Positions 7,881 to 17,579 of a stretch of DNA of 64,000 nucleotides are shown piece by piece. A model generated the notes under the pieces. It was not told the origin of the DNA and ran no database searches. It saw only the letters and a program-made list of their open reading frames with translations. The first letter of the stretch is position 1; each line of letters begins with the position of its first letter. Made by a program: the position numbers and the translations under genes. Source of the stretch: Alkalihalobacillus deserti (GTDB taxonomy: Bacteria > Bacillota > Bacilli > Bacillales > Bacillaceae_D); contig NZ_JAJAFR010000014.1 in NCBI RefSeq assembly GCF_020734105.1, positions 34,837-98,836 of the forward strand, read 5' to 3'.

Positions 7881-9927
7881 TGCTGTATTTTTCCATCTTA
7901 TAATAAAGTGACCGAATCGATATACCTAATGCTTTAGCCGTTTTTGTCCGATTGTTCTTGTAACGTTCTAATGTTCGAACAAGGACATCTTTTTCAAAGC
8001 CATTTAATAAATGTTCCAAACTGCCTTCTAATTCTGGTCCGATAGCACCTTCATTAATGTGAATTGATTTAGATGCTTCCTCATCTAGTGAAGGCAAGTG
8101 ATATCGCTCTATGTGTTGATTGGAAGGCTCCATGTAAATCATCGTTCTTGCAAGGACATTCTCTAATTCCCTTACATTTCCTGGCCAGTGATAGGTACTT
8201 AAGTAACGGATCGCTTCATCTGAAATTGATTGAACGTAACGACCATAGTCCCTATTAAGTTTTGTGAGTAAATGAACCGCGAGTATCTTTAAGTCATTCG
8301 CTCGTTCACGTAATGGAGGTATGTAAATAGGAAATTTATTTAACCGGTAGTAAAGATCCTCACGAAAACGTCCTCCCACAATCGCCTTTTCTAAATTAAC
8401 GTTGGTCGCCGTAATTATACGAACATTAATTGTAATCGGTTTGGTCCCACCAACTCTAACGATTTCCTGTTCTTGTAAAACTCGAAGGAGCTTCGCTTGC
8501 ATTGAACTTGAGAGCTCACCCAACTCATCAAGAAAGATGCTCCCGTTATCGGCTTCTTCAAACAGACCTCGCTTGCCACCTCGTTTCGCTCCTGTAAAAG
8601 CACCTTCCTCATAACCAAATAATTCGCTTTCTAACAAATTCTCAGAGAGAGCTGCACAATTCACCCGGACAAAGGCATTCCCACGCCGCCTGCTTTCATT
8701 ATGTATAGCATGAGCAAATAACTCTTTCCCAGTACCTGACTCTCCTCTTAATAAAATCGTTGCTGGTGTAGATGCAGCTAATTTCGCTTGCTCTTTAGCG
8801 ACGCGCATCTCGTCAGAATTTCCAACGATCTCATCGAATGAATACTTAGCTTCCAACGTCTGGATTCGCTTCTTTGCTTTTTCAAGCTGATTATGTAAGG
8901 AAGTTAATTCTGATACATCATGAATAACACCGACGCTTCCTCTTTTTTTACCATCAACGATAATTGGAGCTACATTCACGATTACGTCTTTCATGTTTGG
9001 TCCAACTTTTAATGGAACTCCCCTTACAGCATTCCCTGTTTCAAGCACTTGCAAATGCATACTTTCCCCTTCAGAGATATCAGCTGTTGCAGGGTGTCCA
9101 ATCACTTGTTCAGGCGCTAAGCCCGTTAATCTCGTATAAGCAGGATTAATCATGATCCCACTGCCATTTTCATCGACGACCGAAATGGCATCATTGGATG
9201 ATTGAATAATCGCTTCGAGCATCGTTTGAATTTTTTTTAGGTTTGTTACTTGATCTGAGATCTCAACGATTTCCGTAATATCTTTAAAAACAGCCAATGC
9301 ACCAATAAAGCGACCTTTCTCAAACATAGGCACTCTCGTTGTAATAACATTCGTCCCATTTTCAAATTGCTGTGTACGATGATGTTCAACTTGCTTCGTT
9401 TTTAATAAGCGTGGAAGCCCACTAGAAGGCAACACTTCTTTAATTGACTTACCGATTATGTCTTTTGCGTTCATATTAGAGATACGCTCGGCTGCCTCAT
9501 TAAAAATTAGAATTCTCTCTTTGTTGTCGATCGCAATCATACCGTCATATGTAGAATTTAAAATCGTTTCTTGTATTGACATTTGCTCATTTAACCGTTG
9601 AATCAGTTTATCTTTTTCTTCCATTAAAGAATAAAAAAGACTTGCTAATTTTGAAGGAACAATCATCGTCCTATCCTTAAGACTTTTTCTTAAATCGATT
9701 AATACATTTGGATCTCCAGTCGCTTCAAAAACAAAATCAATGTTTTCATAGTCACACTCTTGCCAATCCATTCCCGTCCTTACTTGATAACTATCAGCTT
9801 CCTTTAATCCAGGGGCAGATGGGTCAATATCAAACACAGCCATAACTTGAATGTGCTCCATATCCATAAGCAAATGACACAAAGCAGTCCCACCTTGACC
9901 AGCTCCGATAATAATAGCTCGTTTCAC
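7873..9927 (-). CDS. bkdR: sigma-54-dependent activator of the bkd operon
   Basis: Enhancer-binding protein of 684 residues. Residues 1-100 form a Rossmann-like region ([15 protein letters not shown]) unlike the usual receiver domain and possibly a ligand sensor. Two PAS domains follow at about 115-225 and 235-345. The AAA+ domain begins near 365 with Walker A GESGTGKE, the sigma-54-contacting GAFTGA loop, and FLDELGELS as Walker B. A Fis-type HTH ([17 protein letters not shown]) ends the protein. It lies upstream of the sigma-54 promoter of bcd in the same orientation, the arrangement of B. subtilis bkdR (yqiR). The inducer is probably branched-chain amino acids or their keto acids, inferred from that homologue. 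Confidence 0.93.
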   Translation of the reverse strand: MKRAIIIGAGQGGTALCHLLMDMEHIQVMAVFDIDPSAPGLKEADSYQVRTGMDWQECDYENIDFVFEATGDPNVLIDLRKSLKDRTMIVPSKLASLFYSLMEEKDKLIQRLNEQMSIQETILNSTYDGMIAIDNKERILIFNEAAERISNMNAKDIIGKSIKEVLPSSGLPRLLKTKQVEHHRTQQFENGTNVITTRVPMFEKGRFIGALAVFKDITEIVEISDQVTNLKKIQTMLEAIIQSSNDAISVVDENGSGIMINPAYTRLTGLAPEQVIGHPATADISEGESMHLQVLETGNAVRGVPLKVGPNMKDVIVNVAPIIVDGKKRGSVGVIHDVSELTSLHNQLEKAKKRIQTLEAKYSFDEIVGNSDEMRVAKEQAKLAASTPATILLRGESGTGKELFAHAIHNESRRRGNAFVRVNCAALSENLLESELFGYEEGAFTGAKRGGKRGLFEEADNGSIFLDELGELSSSMQAKLLRVLQEQEIVRVGGTKPITINVRIITATNVNLEKAIVGGRFREDLYYRLNKFPIYIPPLRERANDLKILAVHLLTKLNRDYGRYVQSISDEAIRYLSTYHWPGNVRELENVLARTMIYMEPSNQHIERYHLPSLDEEASKSIHINEGAIGPELEGSLEHLLNGFEKDVLVRTLERYKNNRTKTAKALGISIRSLYYKMEKYSIA

Positions 9928-9943
9928 TCACACTCCCCCTTCT

Positions 9944-9960
9944 TTAAGACTTGGTCTTAA
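9944..9960. promoter_or_regulatory. 17-bp perfect palindrome before bkdR
   Basis: TTAAGACTTGGTCTTAA is a perfect 7-3-7 dyad that begins 17 bp before the bkdR start. A weak sigma-A promoter (TTTGCG, 18 bp, TGATAC) can be read just upstream of it, which would place the dyad a few bases after the transcription start, in an operator position. I cannot name the regulator. Confidence 0.5.
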
Positions 9961-10176
9961 CTTCTAGTATCAATTCTCTCTTTACTATTACGCAAATGAC
10001 ACAAAAATGCAACTACTAAACGTGTACACAAGTAAAGTTTTTAGGTAATATAGAAGGTAAAGGTTTCTTCTTTTAAAAAACTAAGAAGAACGAAACTAGC
10101 CAGTTATTAACAGAGTATTACTTACTTAATACTACAACCGATCACTACACATACTTAGAATGAAAGAGGCATAAAT

Positions 10177-10413
10177 ATGGGACGTTTTTTAGCTTTAATG
10201 ATTTTACTTATACCAGGTGTGATTGCTGGTTATGGAATTAAATTAATGAGAGATACAATTTTCCAATTATTAAATAGCCCGTTTCCTAATTTAACGTTGC
10301 AATTTTTTGGTGGGCTCATTCTTTTCCTTGTTTGTGTAAGCTTCATAGGTGGCTTTATTTTTTATCGTGATCGTAAAAACGGGAAAATTTCCCCTAGGTT
10401 TCAAAAAAAGTAA
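10177..10413 (+). CDS. yqzF: DUF2627 small membrane protein (YqzF family)
   Basis: A 78-residue protein with two membrane helices (about 4-22 and 43-65), a short conserved loop NSPFPNLTLQFFGG between them, and a basic cytoplasmic tail DRKNGKISPRFQKK. The family and its position beside bkdR are conserved in Bacillus; the function is unknown. It diverges from bkdR and ends at its own terminator. Confidence 0.85.
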   Translation: MGRFLALMILLIPGVIAGYGIKLMRDTIFQLLNSPFPNLTLQFFGGLILFLVCVSFIGGFIFYRDRKNGKISPRFQKK

Positions 10414-10424
10414 ATACTGTGATT

Positions 10425-10464
10425 GGCCCCTAGTTTAACTTTTGGGAAACTAGCGGCCTTTTTT
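10425..10464 (+). terminator. terminator of yqzF
   Basis: The stem GGCC-CTAGTTT/AAACTAG-CGGCC (10425-10436 with 10447-10458, one bulge or mismatch) is followed by TTTTTT. Confidence 0.88.
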
Positions 10465-10473
10465 GGTTATTGA

Positions 10474-11268
10474 TCATTTTCTCATGATACCGATTCGATC
10501 AATTGCTCTTAAAAAAGAGGAACTTTCAATCAAAGCAGAAAAAGAGTATTTCTCTGATACTAATATCAGCACTAAAACAAATACAAGTAATCCGTATTGA
10601 ACGGATAATGAAAACTGATTGACAACAATGACGGCTAAAATAGCTCCAATACCAGTTGCACCATTATCCCCCAACATTGCTTTCCTGTAGCCTTCTAAGA
10701 CATACCAAATATAAAATACAGTTAAGACCATGAGAATAAATCGAAAAGACGGGAGAGGATTGAATACCATGACTAACGCCAAAAGACTTATAGCCAATTT
10801 CCAAACACGAAGTGGCCTAGTGTCAAACAGGTTCATAACATGGGGTAGACCTGTTAATAACAAAAAGGCAACAAAATAAGCCAAGTACGATCTTAACTCA
10901 CTCACCCAAAGAAACACGATGGCAGTCACAACCGTACCTCCTGCCTTAAGCAGACCTGTTGTCAAAATGTGGTTTTTAACGAAATAGATCATATGCCCCT
11001 TTAATCCTTTTGGGTATGGCTTACCATAGACATCATCTATTAAACCGAGTAGCCAAATACTTAAAACAAAGACAAATGAAGCAAACGACAAAGATGGGTT
11101 TAGACGAGGTGGAAAAGCGTACATAAACGAGTAGCTGTAAATGATCAGCACCCCTAAACTATATGGAACATCTTTCCCTTCGTAATTCTTCACGCCCAAA
11201 TTCATCATCTTAAATGCAATCATACTTAAGTAAGCAATGATTGGAACCGAGATAAAGAAGACAATCAT
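10474..11268 (-). CDS. MraY/WecA-like polyprenyl-phosphate sugar phosphotransferase, short form
   Basis: Integral membrane protein of 264 residues with about eight helices. It carries glycosyltransferase-4 (MraY/WecA) landmarks: GLIDDVYG for the DDxxD-type site near 90, NLFDTRPLR where MraY has NLTDG, and MLGDNGATGIG matching the MGDTGSLALG loop. The C-terminal His motif of full-length MraY is not visible and the protein is about 60 residues shorter. It overlaps the GT2 gene by 4 bp (ATGA type) and is last in the three-gene cassette. I infer transfer of a sugar phosphate, or binding of a lipid carrier; the real substrate is unknown. Confidence 0.75.
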   Translation of the reverse strand: MIVFFISVPIIAYLSMIAFKMMNLGVKNYEGKDVPYSLGVLIIYSYSFMYAFPPRLNPSLSFASFVFVLSIWLLGLIDDVYGKPYPKGLKGHMIYFVKNHILTTGLLKAGGTVVTAIVFLWVSELRSYLAYFVAFLLLTGLPHVMNLFDTRPLRVWKLAISLLALVMVFNPLPSFRFILMVLTVFYIWYVLEGYRKAMLGDNGATGIGAILAVIVVNQFSLSVQYGLLVFVLVLILVSEKYSFSALIESSSFLRAIDRIGIMRK

Positions 11269-11930
11269 GACTGAGCTCCCCTAAGTTGCCTTTCAATATC
11301 AATCCATTGCTTCAGCCGATGGAAGAAGCCTTTAAGATCGCGCCCCATTTCTCGATGCTGCATCGTTGTGGCTACCTCGAGATAGTTCGCTCCTGCACAC
11401 AGTAAATCAATTGTCATTTGAGTTTCAATACCAAATCCTTTATAAGTTTGATTAAGGAGCATTGGGAGCCACTTACGGTGAAAAACGCGTTGACCGGATA
11501 ATGGCGCTTCAAGTTTCACACCAGTTTTTTTATAAACAAGTGCTTGTACTCTTTTTTTAACGATTCCAGCTCCTGCTTTTTTTCCTGGTTTTATAATGGA
11601 GATTGCCACATCTGCTTCTCCGTTTCTAATTGGCTCAATTAAGGAAACAATCTCTTTTGCTGTCTCTTCTAAATCCGCATCCAGACATGCAATATACGTC
11701 CCTCTTGCTTCAAGCCAGCCTTGCTTTAGAGCATATCCTTTTCCTTTGTTAAATGGATAAGATATCACTTGATCAGCAAAAAGTTTAGCAATTTCAGCTG
11801 TTCGATCCGTGCTTCCATCATTTACTACTATAATTTCACTTGAAAGAGAGAGACCCCTTAATGCTTCTAATGTATTCGCAATTCTTCCTTCTTCGTTAAA
11901 GGCTGGAATGATATAGGACACATCAATCAT
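11265..11930 (-). CDS. family 2 glycosyltransferase (dolichyl/polyprenyl-phosphate sugar synthase-like)
   Basis: Soluble GT-A fold enzyme of 221 residues: nucleotide-sugar binding start VSYIIPAFNEEGRIANTLEA, VVNDGSTDRTAEI, and the metal-binding DADLE near 96. No transmembrane tail is visible, so it resembles the catalytic domain of DPM1-type enzymes that load a sugar onto a polyprenyl phosphate. It overlaps both neighbours (8 bp with the SteA-like gene, 4 bp with the MraY-like gene), so the three products are probably made in fixed ratio and work together at the membrane. Confidence 0.82.
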   Translation of the reverse strand: MIDVSYIIPAFNEEGRIANTLEALRGLSLSSEIIVVNDGSTDRTAEIAKLFADQVISYPFNKGKGYALKQGWLEARGTYIACLDADLEETAKEIVSLIEPIRNGEADVAISIIKPGKKAGAGIVKKRVQALVYKKTGVKLEAPLSGQRVFHRKWLPMLLNQTYKGFGIETQMTIDLLCAGANYLEVATTMQHREMGRDLKGFFHRLKQWIDIERQLRGAQS

Positions 11931-13062
11931 GGCGAAGAACCTCCTTCTTCTTCCAGGTTGTTATTTTGTTCGGAAGAAGATTTTGTAAGGATTCTAAGAT
12001 GGTCGACTTTTGATCTCTTCTATGCCAATTAAACGACAGCACTCTTGGTTTACCTATTAAGGTGTGAATTCCTTTTAAATCTGTAAGTTTCTCCCCTGCT
12101 TGAATACGACTTAACCAAGTCGATCCCATGCCAGCCCGGCCTTTTTCAAGAAACTCTGTCATTCCAATTCGACATCCAATTAAGTAAATATGGTCGGCTC
12201 CAGTTAAATAAGAGGCTGTTATCGCCACATCCTCACTTGTACCAACAAAACAGATGGTTTCTACTTCGTATCCTAACTGTTCTAAACGATCTCTTCCTGG
12301 AGAAGAACCGTTTGGGTGCTCGTGACATAATAACGTCGCTCCACATTCAAATGCCTCAGTGCTAATCGAATCCATGTCGCCAATAATAAAATCAGGGCAG
12401 ATCTTTTGTTTCAATAAACCGTCAGCTGCTCCATCGACTGCCATAATGATGATTTCTTTTTTCACTAATGCATGACGAATAGCACGAATATCCTTTTCAT
12501 AATTCGTATTCCTCGCTACAATAAAGACTTCCTTATCTTTAATAGTGTGAAGCGAACTTGGAAGCGAAATATGCTGAGTAAACCAATGACACTCTTTCTT
12601 TGCATACCTTAACGTATTATGAACGAAATTTTGAAATTGTTGTGAATAATTCGCGATCGCTTGTCTATCTTTCATGTCAAGCAATTCATCATTATAGGCA
12701 AGCAAGTTCGCTATAAGTCGTGGTTCGTTCTCTTGAAATCCTTGTATATAAAGCTCATTTTGAAAAATGATTGCTTCCTCTCCTTGATAAAATCCTTTGT
12801 CCTCTAACACGTTCAAGGATGTAATATCAAAGACTGGAATCCCAGCTTCTAGAAGCAGCCTTACTTGGTGCTGATTATATCGACCACTCATTGATGCCCT
12901 GCCATTAATAACCGCTCTTACCTTAGCTGCTATTAGACCATCAACTGCAACTCCATCTAAATCTTCATGCCAGAGAAAGACAATACTCCGGCTCGGCAAA
13001 TAATGGAGTAATTTTTTAGTTTGTGTATGTTCATAAATAGGTCCTTTAATAAGCTCTACCAT
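11923..13062 (-). CDS. steA: SteA-like cytokinetic-ring protein (thiamine pyrophosphokinase fold)
   Basis: A 379-residue protein whose C-terminal half has the thiamine pyrophosphokinase-like core with FIIGDMDSIS and a following LLCHEHPNGSSPGRDRLE loop, as in the SteA family first described at the division site of actinobacteria. A C-terminal hydrophobic anchor is not obvious. The start at 13062 (MVELIKGPIYEHTQ) is chosen because AGAGGG lies just upstream; an extension to 13143 reads through an AT-rich leader. It is the first gene of the overlapping cassette with a GT2 and an MraY-like enzyme, so a role in envelope synthesis or division is inferred, not shown. Confidence 0.78.
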   Translation of the reverse strand: MVELIKGPIYEHTQTKKLLHYLPSRSIVFLWHEDLDGVAVDGLIAAKVRAVINGRASMSGRYNQHQVRLLLEAGIPVFDITSLNVLEDKGFYQGEEAIIFQNELYIQGFQENEPRLIANLLAYNDELLDMKDRQAIANYSQQFQNFVHNTLRYAKKECHWFTQHISLPSSLHTIKDKEVFIVARNTNYEKDIRAIRHALVKKEIIIMAVDGAADGLLKQKICPDFIIGDMDSISTEAFECGATLLCHEHPNGSSPGRDRLEQLGYEVETICFVGTSEDVAITASYLTGADHIYLIGCRIGMTEFLEKGRAGMGSTWLSRIQAGEKLTDLKGIHTLIGKPRVLSFNWHRRDQKSTILESLQNLLPNKITTWKKKEVLRHD

Positions 13063-13177
13063 ATGAAAACCCTCTTTGCACCGTTTGTTCATAATATAAG
13101 CAGATTCACACAAATTTATTAGAACATTTTTTAATGAATTCATTGAATGACACTAGTAATTCCTGGTTATTTAAAAC

Positions 13178-13213
13178 AAAAAAATCAAACTCCACTTGGA
13201 ATTTGATTTTTTT
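13178..13213 (-). terminator. terminator of spo0A
   Basis: The stem AAAAAATCAAA/TTTGATTTTTT (13178-13189 with 13202-13213) has T runs on both sides and could also act on the plus strand. It lies 13 bp beyond the spo0A stop. Confidence 0.88.
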
Positions 13214-13225
13214 ATTTCTCATTTT

Positions 13226-14023
13226 TTAAGAAACCTTGTGTTCAATTCTTAATTTATCCGCAACCATTGCGATAAATTCGCTGTTTGTTGGTTTTGCTTT
13301 TGAGTGACTTACGGTGTAACCAAACAAACTTGAGATAGAATCAATGTTCCCACGGCTCCATGCTACTTCAATAGCATGTCTAATCGCTCGCTCAACACGA
13401 CTTGAAGTTGTGTTGAATTTCTTTGCAATATCTGGGTAAAGTACTTTCGTAATCGATCCAAGTAACTCAATATCGTTATAGACCATTGTAATGGCTTCTC
13501 TTAAGTACATATATCCTTTAATATGTGCGGGGACACCAATTTCATGAATAATACTCGTAATGCTTGCGTCTAAATTAAAACCTTTATCTTTTTGTGGCGT
13601 TGAAATAAAAGATTGTGTAGATGTTTGTTGAATTAAACCTCTAGTTTGCCCATTAATTTCACGAATGTTAGTAATCAATACTTCCATATCAAAAGGTTTA
13701 AGGACATAATAAGCCGCCCCTAAATTAACAGCTTTTTTCGTTACGTCTTCTTGCCCAAATGCTGTTAACATAATAATATGAGGCTTCTTCTTCATACTCG
13801 ATGTATTAATCCTTTCTAGAACAGCTAATCCATCTAAATGAGGCATAATGATGTCAAGAATTAGAACATCTGGTTCTTTTTCTTCAATTAACCCTAAGCA
13901 TTCTTGCCCATTATAAGCCGTACCAACCACTTGCATATCGTTCTGAGCTGATATGTATTCATTGAGTAGATTGACTAACTCACGATTATCGTCGGCAATA
14001 CAAACATTTATTTTTTGCACCAA
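13226..14023 (-). CDS. spo0A: sporulation master regulator Spo0A
   Basis: Response regulator at the end of the phosphorelay, 265 residues. The receiver domain (about 1-125) has the acidic pair in CIADDNRE and the phosphoryl acceptor Asp57 in LILDIIMP (Asp56 in B. subtilis). The C-terminal Spo0A DNA-binding domain runs from about 150 with [20 protein letters not shown] as the recognition helix region. Length and order are normal. It lies directly downstream of spoIVB, the conserved arrangement in Bacillaceae, and has its own promoter region with Spo0A boxes, implying autoregulation. Confidence 0.98.
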   Translation of the reverse strand: MVQKINVCIADDNRELVNLLNEYISAQNDMQVVGTAYNGQECLGLIEEKEPDVLILDIIMPHLDGLAVLERINTSSMKKKPHIIMLTAFGQEDVTKKAVNLGAAYYVLKPFDMEVLITNIREINGQTRGLIQQTSTQSFISTPQKDKGFNLDASITSIIHEIGVPAHIKGYMYLREAITMVYNDIELLGSITKVLYPDIAKKFNTTSSRVERAIRHAIEVAWSRGNIDSISSLFGYTVSHSKAKPTNSEFIAMVADKLRIEHKVS

Positions 14024-14063
14024 AAATCCTCCTCTGTATCCACTTTTTCTGTCTTACTGTAAC

Positions 14064-14092
14064 TTTTTCGACAAGCATTCGAAAATACCTTC
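14064..14092 (-). promoter_or_regulatory. sigma-H promoter of spo0A with an overlapping 0A box
   Basis: On the minus strand GAAGGTATT (14084-14092), 11 bases, then GTCGAAAAA (14064-14072) fit the sigma-H consensus RNAGGAWWW-N11-12-RNNGAATWW at 8 of 9 positions each. The -10 is covered by CTTGTCGAAAAA (14064-14075), a good match to the 0A box TTTGTCGAAAA. This mirrors the sporulation promoter Ps of B. subtilis spo0A. The start codon is 41 bp downstream. Confidence 0.75.
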
Positions 14093-14153
14093 TATTTTTC
14101 GGTATTTATTTGTTTTTTTAAAGCTTTTCTAATGTATACTTCAATTTACTTGT

Positions 14154-14207
14154 TTTTTCGACCATATTCGCATCTCATCAAAAAGAAGGCTGTGCTTTTG
14201 TCGAATT
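14154..14207 (-). promoter_or_regulatory. two further 0A-box-like sites upstream of spo0A
   Basis: TTTGTCGAATT at 14197-14207 (plus strand reading) keeps the TGTCGAA core. TTTTTCGACCA at 14154-14164 is the reverse form with one core mismatch. With the box at 14064 they make a three-operator array like the one that controls promoter switching at B. subtilis spo0A. Confidence 0.65.
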
Positions 14208-14251
14208 TTCTTTATCTGGATTTATCATACCACAAAAATAACAGAAGAAAA

Positions 14252-14283
14252 GAAGCCAAAACGAATTAGCTTGCTTTGGCTTC
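14252..14283 (-). terminator. terminator overlapping the spoIVB stop
   Basis: The stem GAAGCCAAA/TTTGGCTTC (14252-14260 with 14275-14283) spans the last codons of spoIVB and is followed on the minus strand by TTTTCTTC. It would partly insulate spo0A. Confidence 0.75.
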
Positions 14284-15555
14284 CTGTTTATTTGAGAAAT
14301 GATCTGTTACTCCTGCTTCTTCTAACATCCAGCTAATGTGACAACCATATCCACTAGTTGGGTCGTTTACAAATACATGCGTAACAGCTCCAATAATTTT
14401 CCCATCTTGTATAATCGGACTTCCACTCATGCCTTGGACAATTCCACCTGTAGCTTCTAACAACTTTGGATCGGTCACTTTAATGACCATTCCTTTTGTT
14501 GCTGGTTGTTTTTGAGGGACAGAGCTGACAATTTCGATATCATACTCTTCTACATTCTCACCTTCTACCACTGTTAAGATCTTTGCAGGACCTTCTTTAA
14601 CATGTGTAGATAAGGCAATCGGCATCTTTTTATCATGAATATTATTTTTTAAATTTGCCTCTTTTAGCGTTCCAAAGATTCCAAAGGAACTATTTTTTTC
14701 GATTGAACCCAATACTTCACGTTGCTCAGATAAACTAGCTAATTTTTCACCTGGATCTCCATTACTGCCCTTTTCAATGGATGTTACAGATGAGCGAATG
14801 ATTTGACCATCATGAACAACAATCGGTTTTTGTGTATCAACATCAGAAATAACATGTCCCAATGCCCCATATTTTTTTGATTCTGGATCATAAAAGGTTA
14901 ACGTTCCAACACCAGCAGCTGAATCTCTAATATAAAGACCCATTCGGTACGAATGTTCCCCTTTTGCTTTTAATGGAGTTAAATCTTTTTCGATTGTTTG
15001 ATGATCTCGTTTAATTTCCATTTTTACTGCGCGCCTTTCGTCCCCTGCGGCTTGAACATACTCACCAACTTGACTCATGCGCTGTATTTCATGTCCATCA
15101 ATTTTCAGGATCATATCACCTATTTCAATCCCAGCTGCTTCACCAGGGGAAGAGCTTCCGTCATCTGTTTCGACTAAATGATGTCCCACTACTAAGACTC
15201 CTTCAGTGTTCAGCTTCACTCCAATTGACTGGCCACCTGGTATCACTTCTTTTTTAGGTAAAGATTTAACATCAATACTTTTCACCGGAAACCCAGCAAC
15301 TTCTAGTGATACATTTTCTACAATTTCATTTTCACTTACTCCGCTAGGTTGGAAAGCTTGTGCCGCGGTACTAGTTGAAACGCTTACTGCATTTAGTGAT
15401 TCTGTCGCTTCAACTACTGGCGTTAATTCCCCTTCCAATACAGTCATAGCTGTTGGGATACTTGCCCATTCGCGGACTTCATGTGATAATCCCAAGCTTA
15501 TTATGAATAGCAGAACAAGGACACCTATTATTTTTCTACATACATCGCCTCTCAC
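14266..15555 (-). CDS. spoIVB: SpoIVB serine peptidase (S55), intercompartmental sigma-K signal
   Basis: Forespore-made protease secreted into the intermembrane space, where it cleaves SpoIVFA and so releases pro-sigma-K processing. The 429 residues start with a signal anchor at about 8-24, followed by a PDZ domain (about 105-185, [16 protein letters not shown]) and the S55 domain with the catalytic His in [10 protein letters not shown] and the nucleophile Ser in [13 protein letters not shown]. Both catalytic residues are present. It is the usual upstream neighbour of spo0A. Between it and recN lies a structured repeat at 15672-15836. Confidence 0.96.
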   Translation of the reverse strand: MRGDVCRKIIGVLVLLFIISLGLSHEVREWASIPTAMTVLEGELTPVVEATESLNAVSVSTSTAAQAFQPSGVSENEIVENVSLEVAGFPVKSIDVKSLPKKEVIPGGQSIGVKLNTEGVLVVGHHLVETDDGSSSPGEAAGIEIGDMILKIDGHEIQRMSQVGEYVQAAGDERRAVKMEIKRDHQTIEKDLTPLKAKGEHSYRMGLYIRDSAAGVGTLTFYDPESKKYGALGHVISDVDTQKPIVVHDGQIIRSSVTSIEKGSNGDPGEKLASLSEQREVLGSIEKNSSFGIFGTLKEANLKNNIHDKKMPIALSTHVKEGPAKILTVVEGENVEEYDIEIVSSVPQKQPATKGMVIKVTDPKLLEATGGIVQGMSGSPIIQDGKIIGAVTHVFVNDPTSGYGCHISWMLEEAGVTDHFSNKQEAKAS

Positions 15556-15671
15556 TCACTTCACTCTCCTAGCTCCTTGCCCACACCTCCATTATTGGCT
15601 GTACTACTAATGTTGCCTTCTGGTGGAACATTTATAACTGGAACAATAAGAAAAAGCTAACCTAATTTGGG

Positions 15672-15836
15672 AGTGCATTAAAAAAGGGTCGGGTTTTGCC
15701 TTTTTTAATGCTCCCCGCAATGAGCGGAGCTGTTGCCTGATTTTAAAGCCTGCTATGAGTGGGCTTCTCAATAGCAGGCGCGCAACCATTGCCTGCTTCC
15801 TCTAAACTGCTAAAAGAGTCTTATTCAGTGGTCTCA
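15672..15836 (-). repeat. structured intergenic repeat, copy A (spoIVB-recN)
   Basis: Read on the minus strand, this copy begins at the recN stop with GAGACCACTGAATAAG and ends with CCTTTTTTAATGCACTC. The two ends are imperfect inverted repeats. Inside is a long hairpin GCCTGCTATTGAG/CTCATAGCAGGC with loop AAGCCCA, then TTTAAAA, GCAAC (pairs with GTTGC upstream) and CTCCGCTC, then a terminal hairpin ATTAAAAAAGG/CCTTTTTTAAT. The same order of parts occurs at 33.5 and 41.4 kb. No clear target duplication was found. It contains no credible gene. Confidence 0.65.
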
Positions 15837-17567
15837 GCTTTTTATAGAGGGATGTTTGAGCTTTTCGGCTAACTCTAATAATTCCTTTGCATGTTCTAAT
15901 GTCAAATCTGTAATTTCGACACCAGAAATCATGCGCGCAATCTCAGTAATTTTTTCTTCTTTTGTTAATACGTTCACTGACGTTTTGACGCGATCTCGCT
16001 CTTCATTCTTTTGAATATAAAGATGAGAATCTGCCATAGCCGCTACTTGCGGTAAATGTGTAATGCATAATACTTGAGAACCGAGTGAAATACCATGGAT
16101 CTTTTCAGCAATGGCTTGAGCTACACGACCGCTTACGCCTGTATCCACTTCATCAAAAATTACAGAAGTAACGCCTTGTTGGTTGGAAAATATCGATTTA
16201 ATTGCTAACATGATTCTAGAAATTTCGCCACCCGAAGCAACCTTTGATAATGGCTTCATTGGTTCTCCTGGATTTGTTGATAAGTAAAATTCAATAAGGT
16301 CGATCCCATCTTGACTAAACGGAACTGTTTTTCCATCAATGATGGGTGAATACTTACTTGGTAATTTCTCATGAACACGGACATCAAAAGTCGTTTTCTC
16401 CATATATAATGAACGAAGCTGTTGATGAATGGCGTCTGTAAGTAGGGCTGCAGCTTGCTTTCTTACTTCTGTCAGTCCTTTTGCTTCAACAAAGAGATCT
16501 TGCCATAATCCATCTAATTCATCTTGAAGCTTGTTAATTCGATCATCTTTATGAATGATGGAGTCCAGCTCTTCTTCCACTACGGAAGCATGTTCTAGTA
16601 TTTCATCTACAGTTGAGCCGTATTTTCGTTTTAAGCGCTGGATATCATGCAACCTACTTTCGATAAACTCTAGTCGACTTGGATCAAACTCAATTTGCTC
16701 AACTCGGTCTCTAAGTGAAAAAGCCGCTTCTTCAAGTAAAAAAAAGCTATTGCTTACAGATTCAAACAAATCTTTTAACTCTTCATCAATCGTAACAGCC
16801 TCTTCAAGATGAGAAACCGCTGTTGACAGAAAGTCGAGCCCTCTTCCTTCTCCATATAAACTGGAATAACTGTCTTGCAAGAGCGAAAACAACTTTTCAC
16901 TGTGAGCGAGTCTATGACGTTCCTGACTCAATACAAGATCTTCATTAGGCTGTAAATTAGCTTGTTCTATTTCTTGTAGTTGATACTGAAACAAATCAAT
17001 CTTTTGTGCCATCTCTTGCTCATTTTGATTAAGACTCAGTAATTGTTTTTGCAACTGACGAGCTCGTCTGAAGAGGCTTTGATACTCGATCAATGCTGGA
17101 GTAAGCTTTTTCTGAGCAAAACCATCCAACATAGAGATGTGTTGCTCAGCATGCATTAAAGCCTGATGCTCATGTTGACCATGAATGTCTACAAGTGCCT
17201 GTCCTATCTCACGTAAAATCGCAAGCGTAACTAATTTTCCGTTTACTCTGCATATGCTTTTTCCTTGAGATGTAATATTACGTCTTAATATGAACATCGA
17301 GTCCTGAACATCCACCCCATAACTAATTGCCTTTTTTATTGCAGGATGAATATCCTCGACGATAAATAAACCTTCAATCTCAGCACGTTTCTCTCCGTAG
17401 CGAACAAATTCCGCTGAACCACGTCCGCCAAGAAGTAACCCAATGGCATCAATAATGATTGACTTACCTGCACCTGTTTCTCCTGTTAATACCGTTAACC
17501 CTTTTTCAAACTGGACCGTTAATTCTTCAATAATGGCAAAATGCCTAATTGATAATTCGATTAACAT
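15834..17567 (-). CDS. recN: DNA repair protein RecN
   Basis: SMC-like ATPase that gathers at double-strand breaks. The 577 residues have an N-terminal Walker A GETGAGKSIIIDAI (about 29-36), two coiled-coil arms at about 150-235 and 300-400, and a C-terminal signature and Walker B (LSKVASGGEISRIMLA and SVIFDEVDTGVSG). Family length is normal. It lies 12 bp downstream of argR in the conserved argR-recN order, and its stop codon overlaps the end of repeat copy A. Confidence 0.97.
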   Translation of the reverse strand: MLIELSIRHFAIIEELTVQFEKGLTVLTGETGAGKSIIIDAIGLLLGGRGSAEFVRYGEKRAEIEGLFIVEDIHPAIKKAISYGVDVQDSMFILRRNITSQGKSICRVNGKLVTLAILREIGQALVDIHGQHEHQALMHAEQHISMLDGFAQKKLTPALIEYQSLFRRARQLQKQLLSLNQNEQEMAQKIDLFQYQLQEIEQANLQPNEDLVLSQERHRLAHSEKLFSLLQDSYSSLYGEGRGLDFLSTAVSHLEEAVTIDEELKDLFESVSNSFFLLEEAAFSLRDRVEQIEFDPSRLEFIESRLHDIQRLKRKYGSTVDEILEHASVVEEELDSIIHKDDRINKLQDELDGLWQDLFVEAKGLTEVRKQAAALLTDAIHQQLRSLYMEKTTFDVRVHEKLPSKYSPIIDGKTVPFSQDGIDLIEFYLSTNPGEPMKPLSKVASGGEISRIMLAIKSIFSNQQGVTSVIFDEVDTGVSGRVAQAIAEKIHGISLGSQVLCITHLPQVAAMADSHLYIQKNEERDRVKTSVNVLTKEEKITEIARMISGVEITDLTLEHAKELLELAEKLKHPSIKS

Positions 17568-17579
17568 TCAGTCACACCC

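Noticed and set aside
15607..15789. 60-codon ORF between spoIVB and recN
   Set aside because: It lies fully in repeat copy A and resembles the false ORF of the 41-kb repeat, so the resemblance is at DNA level.
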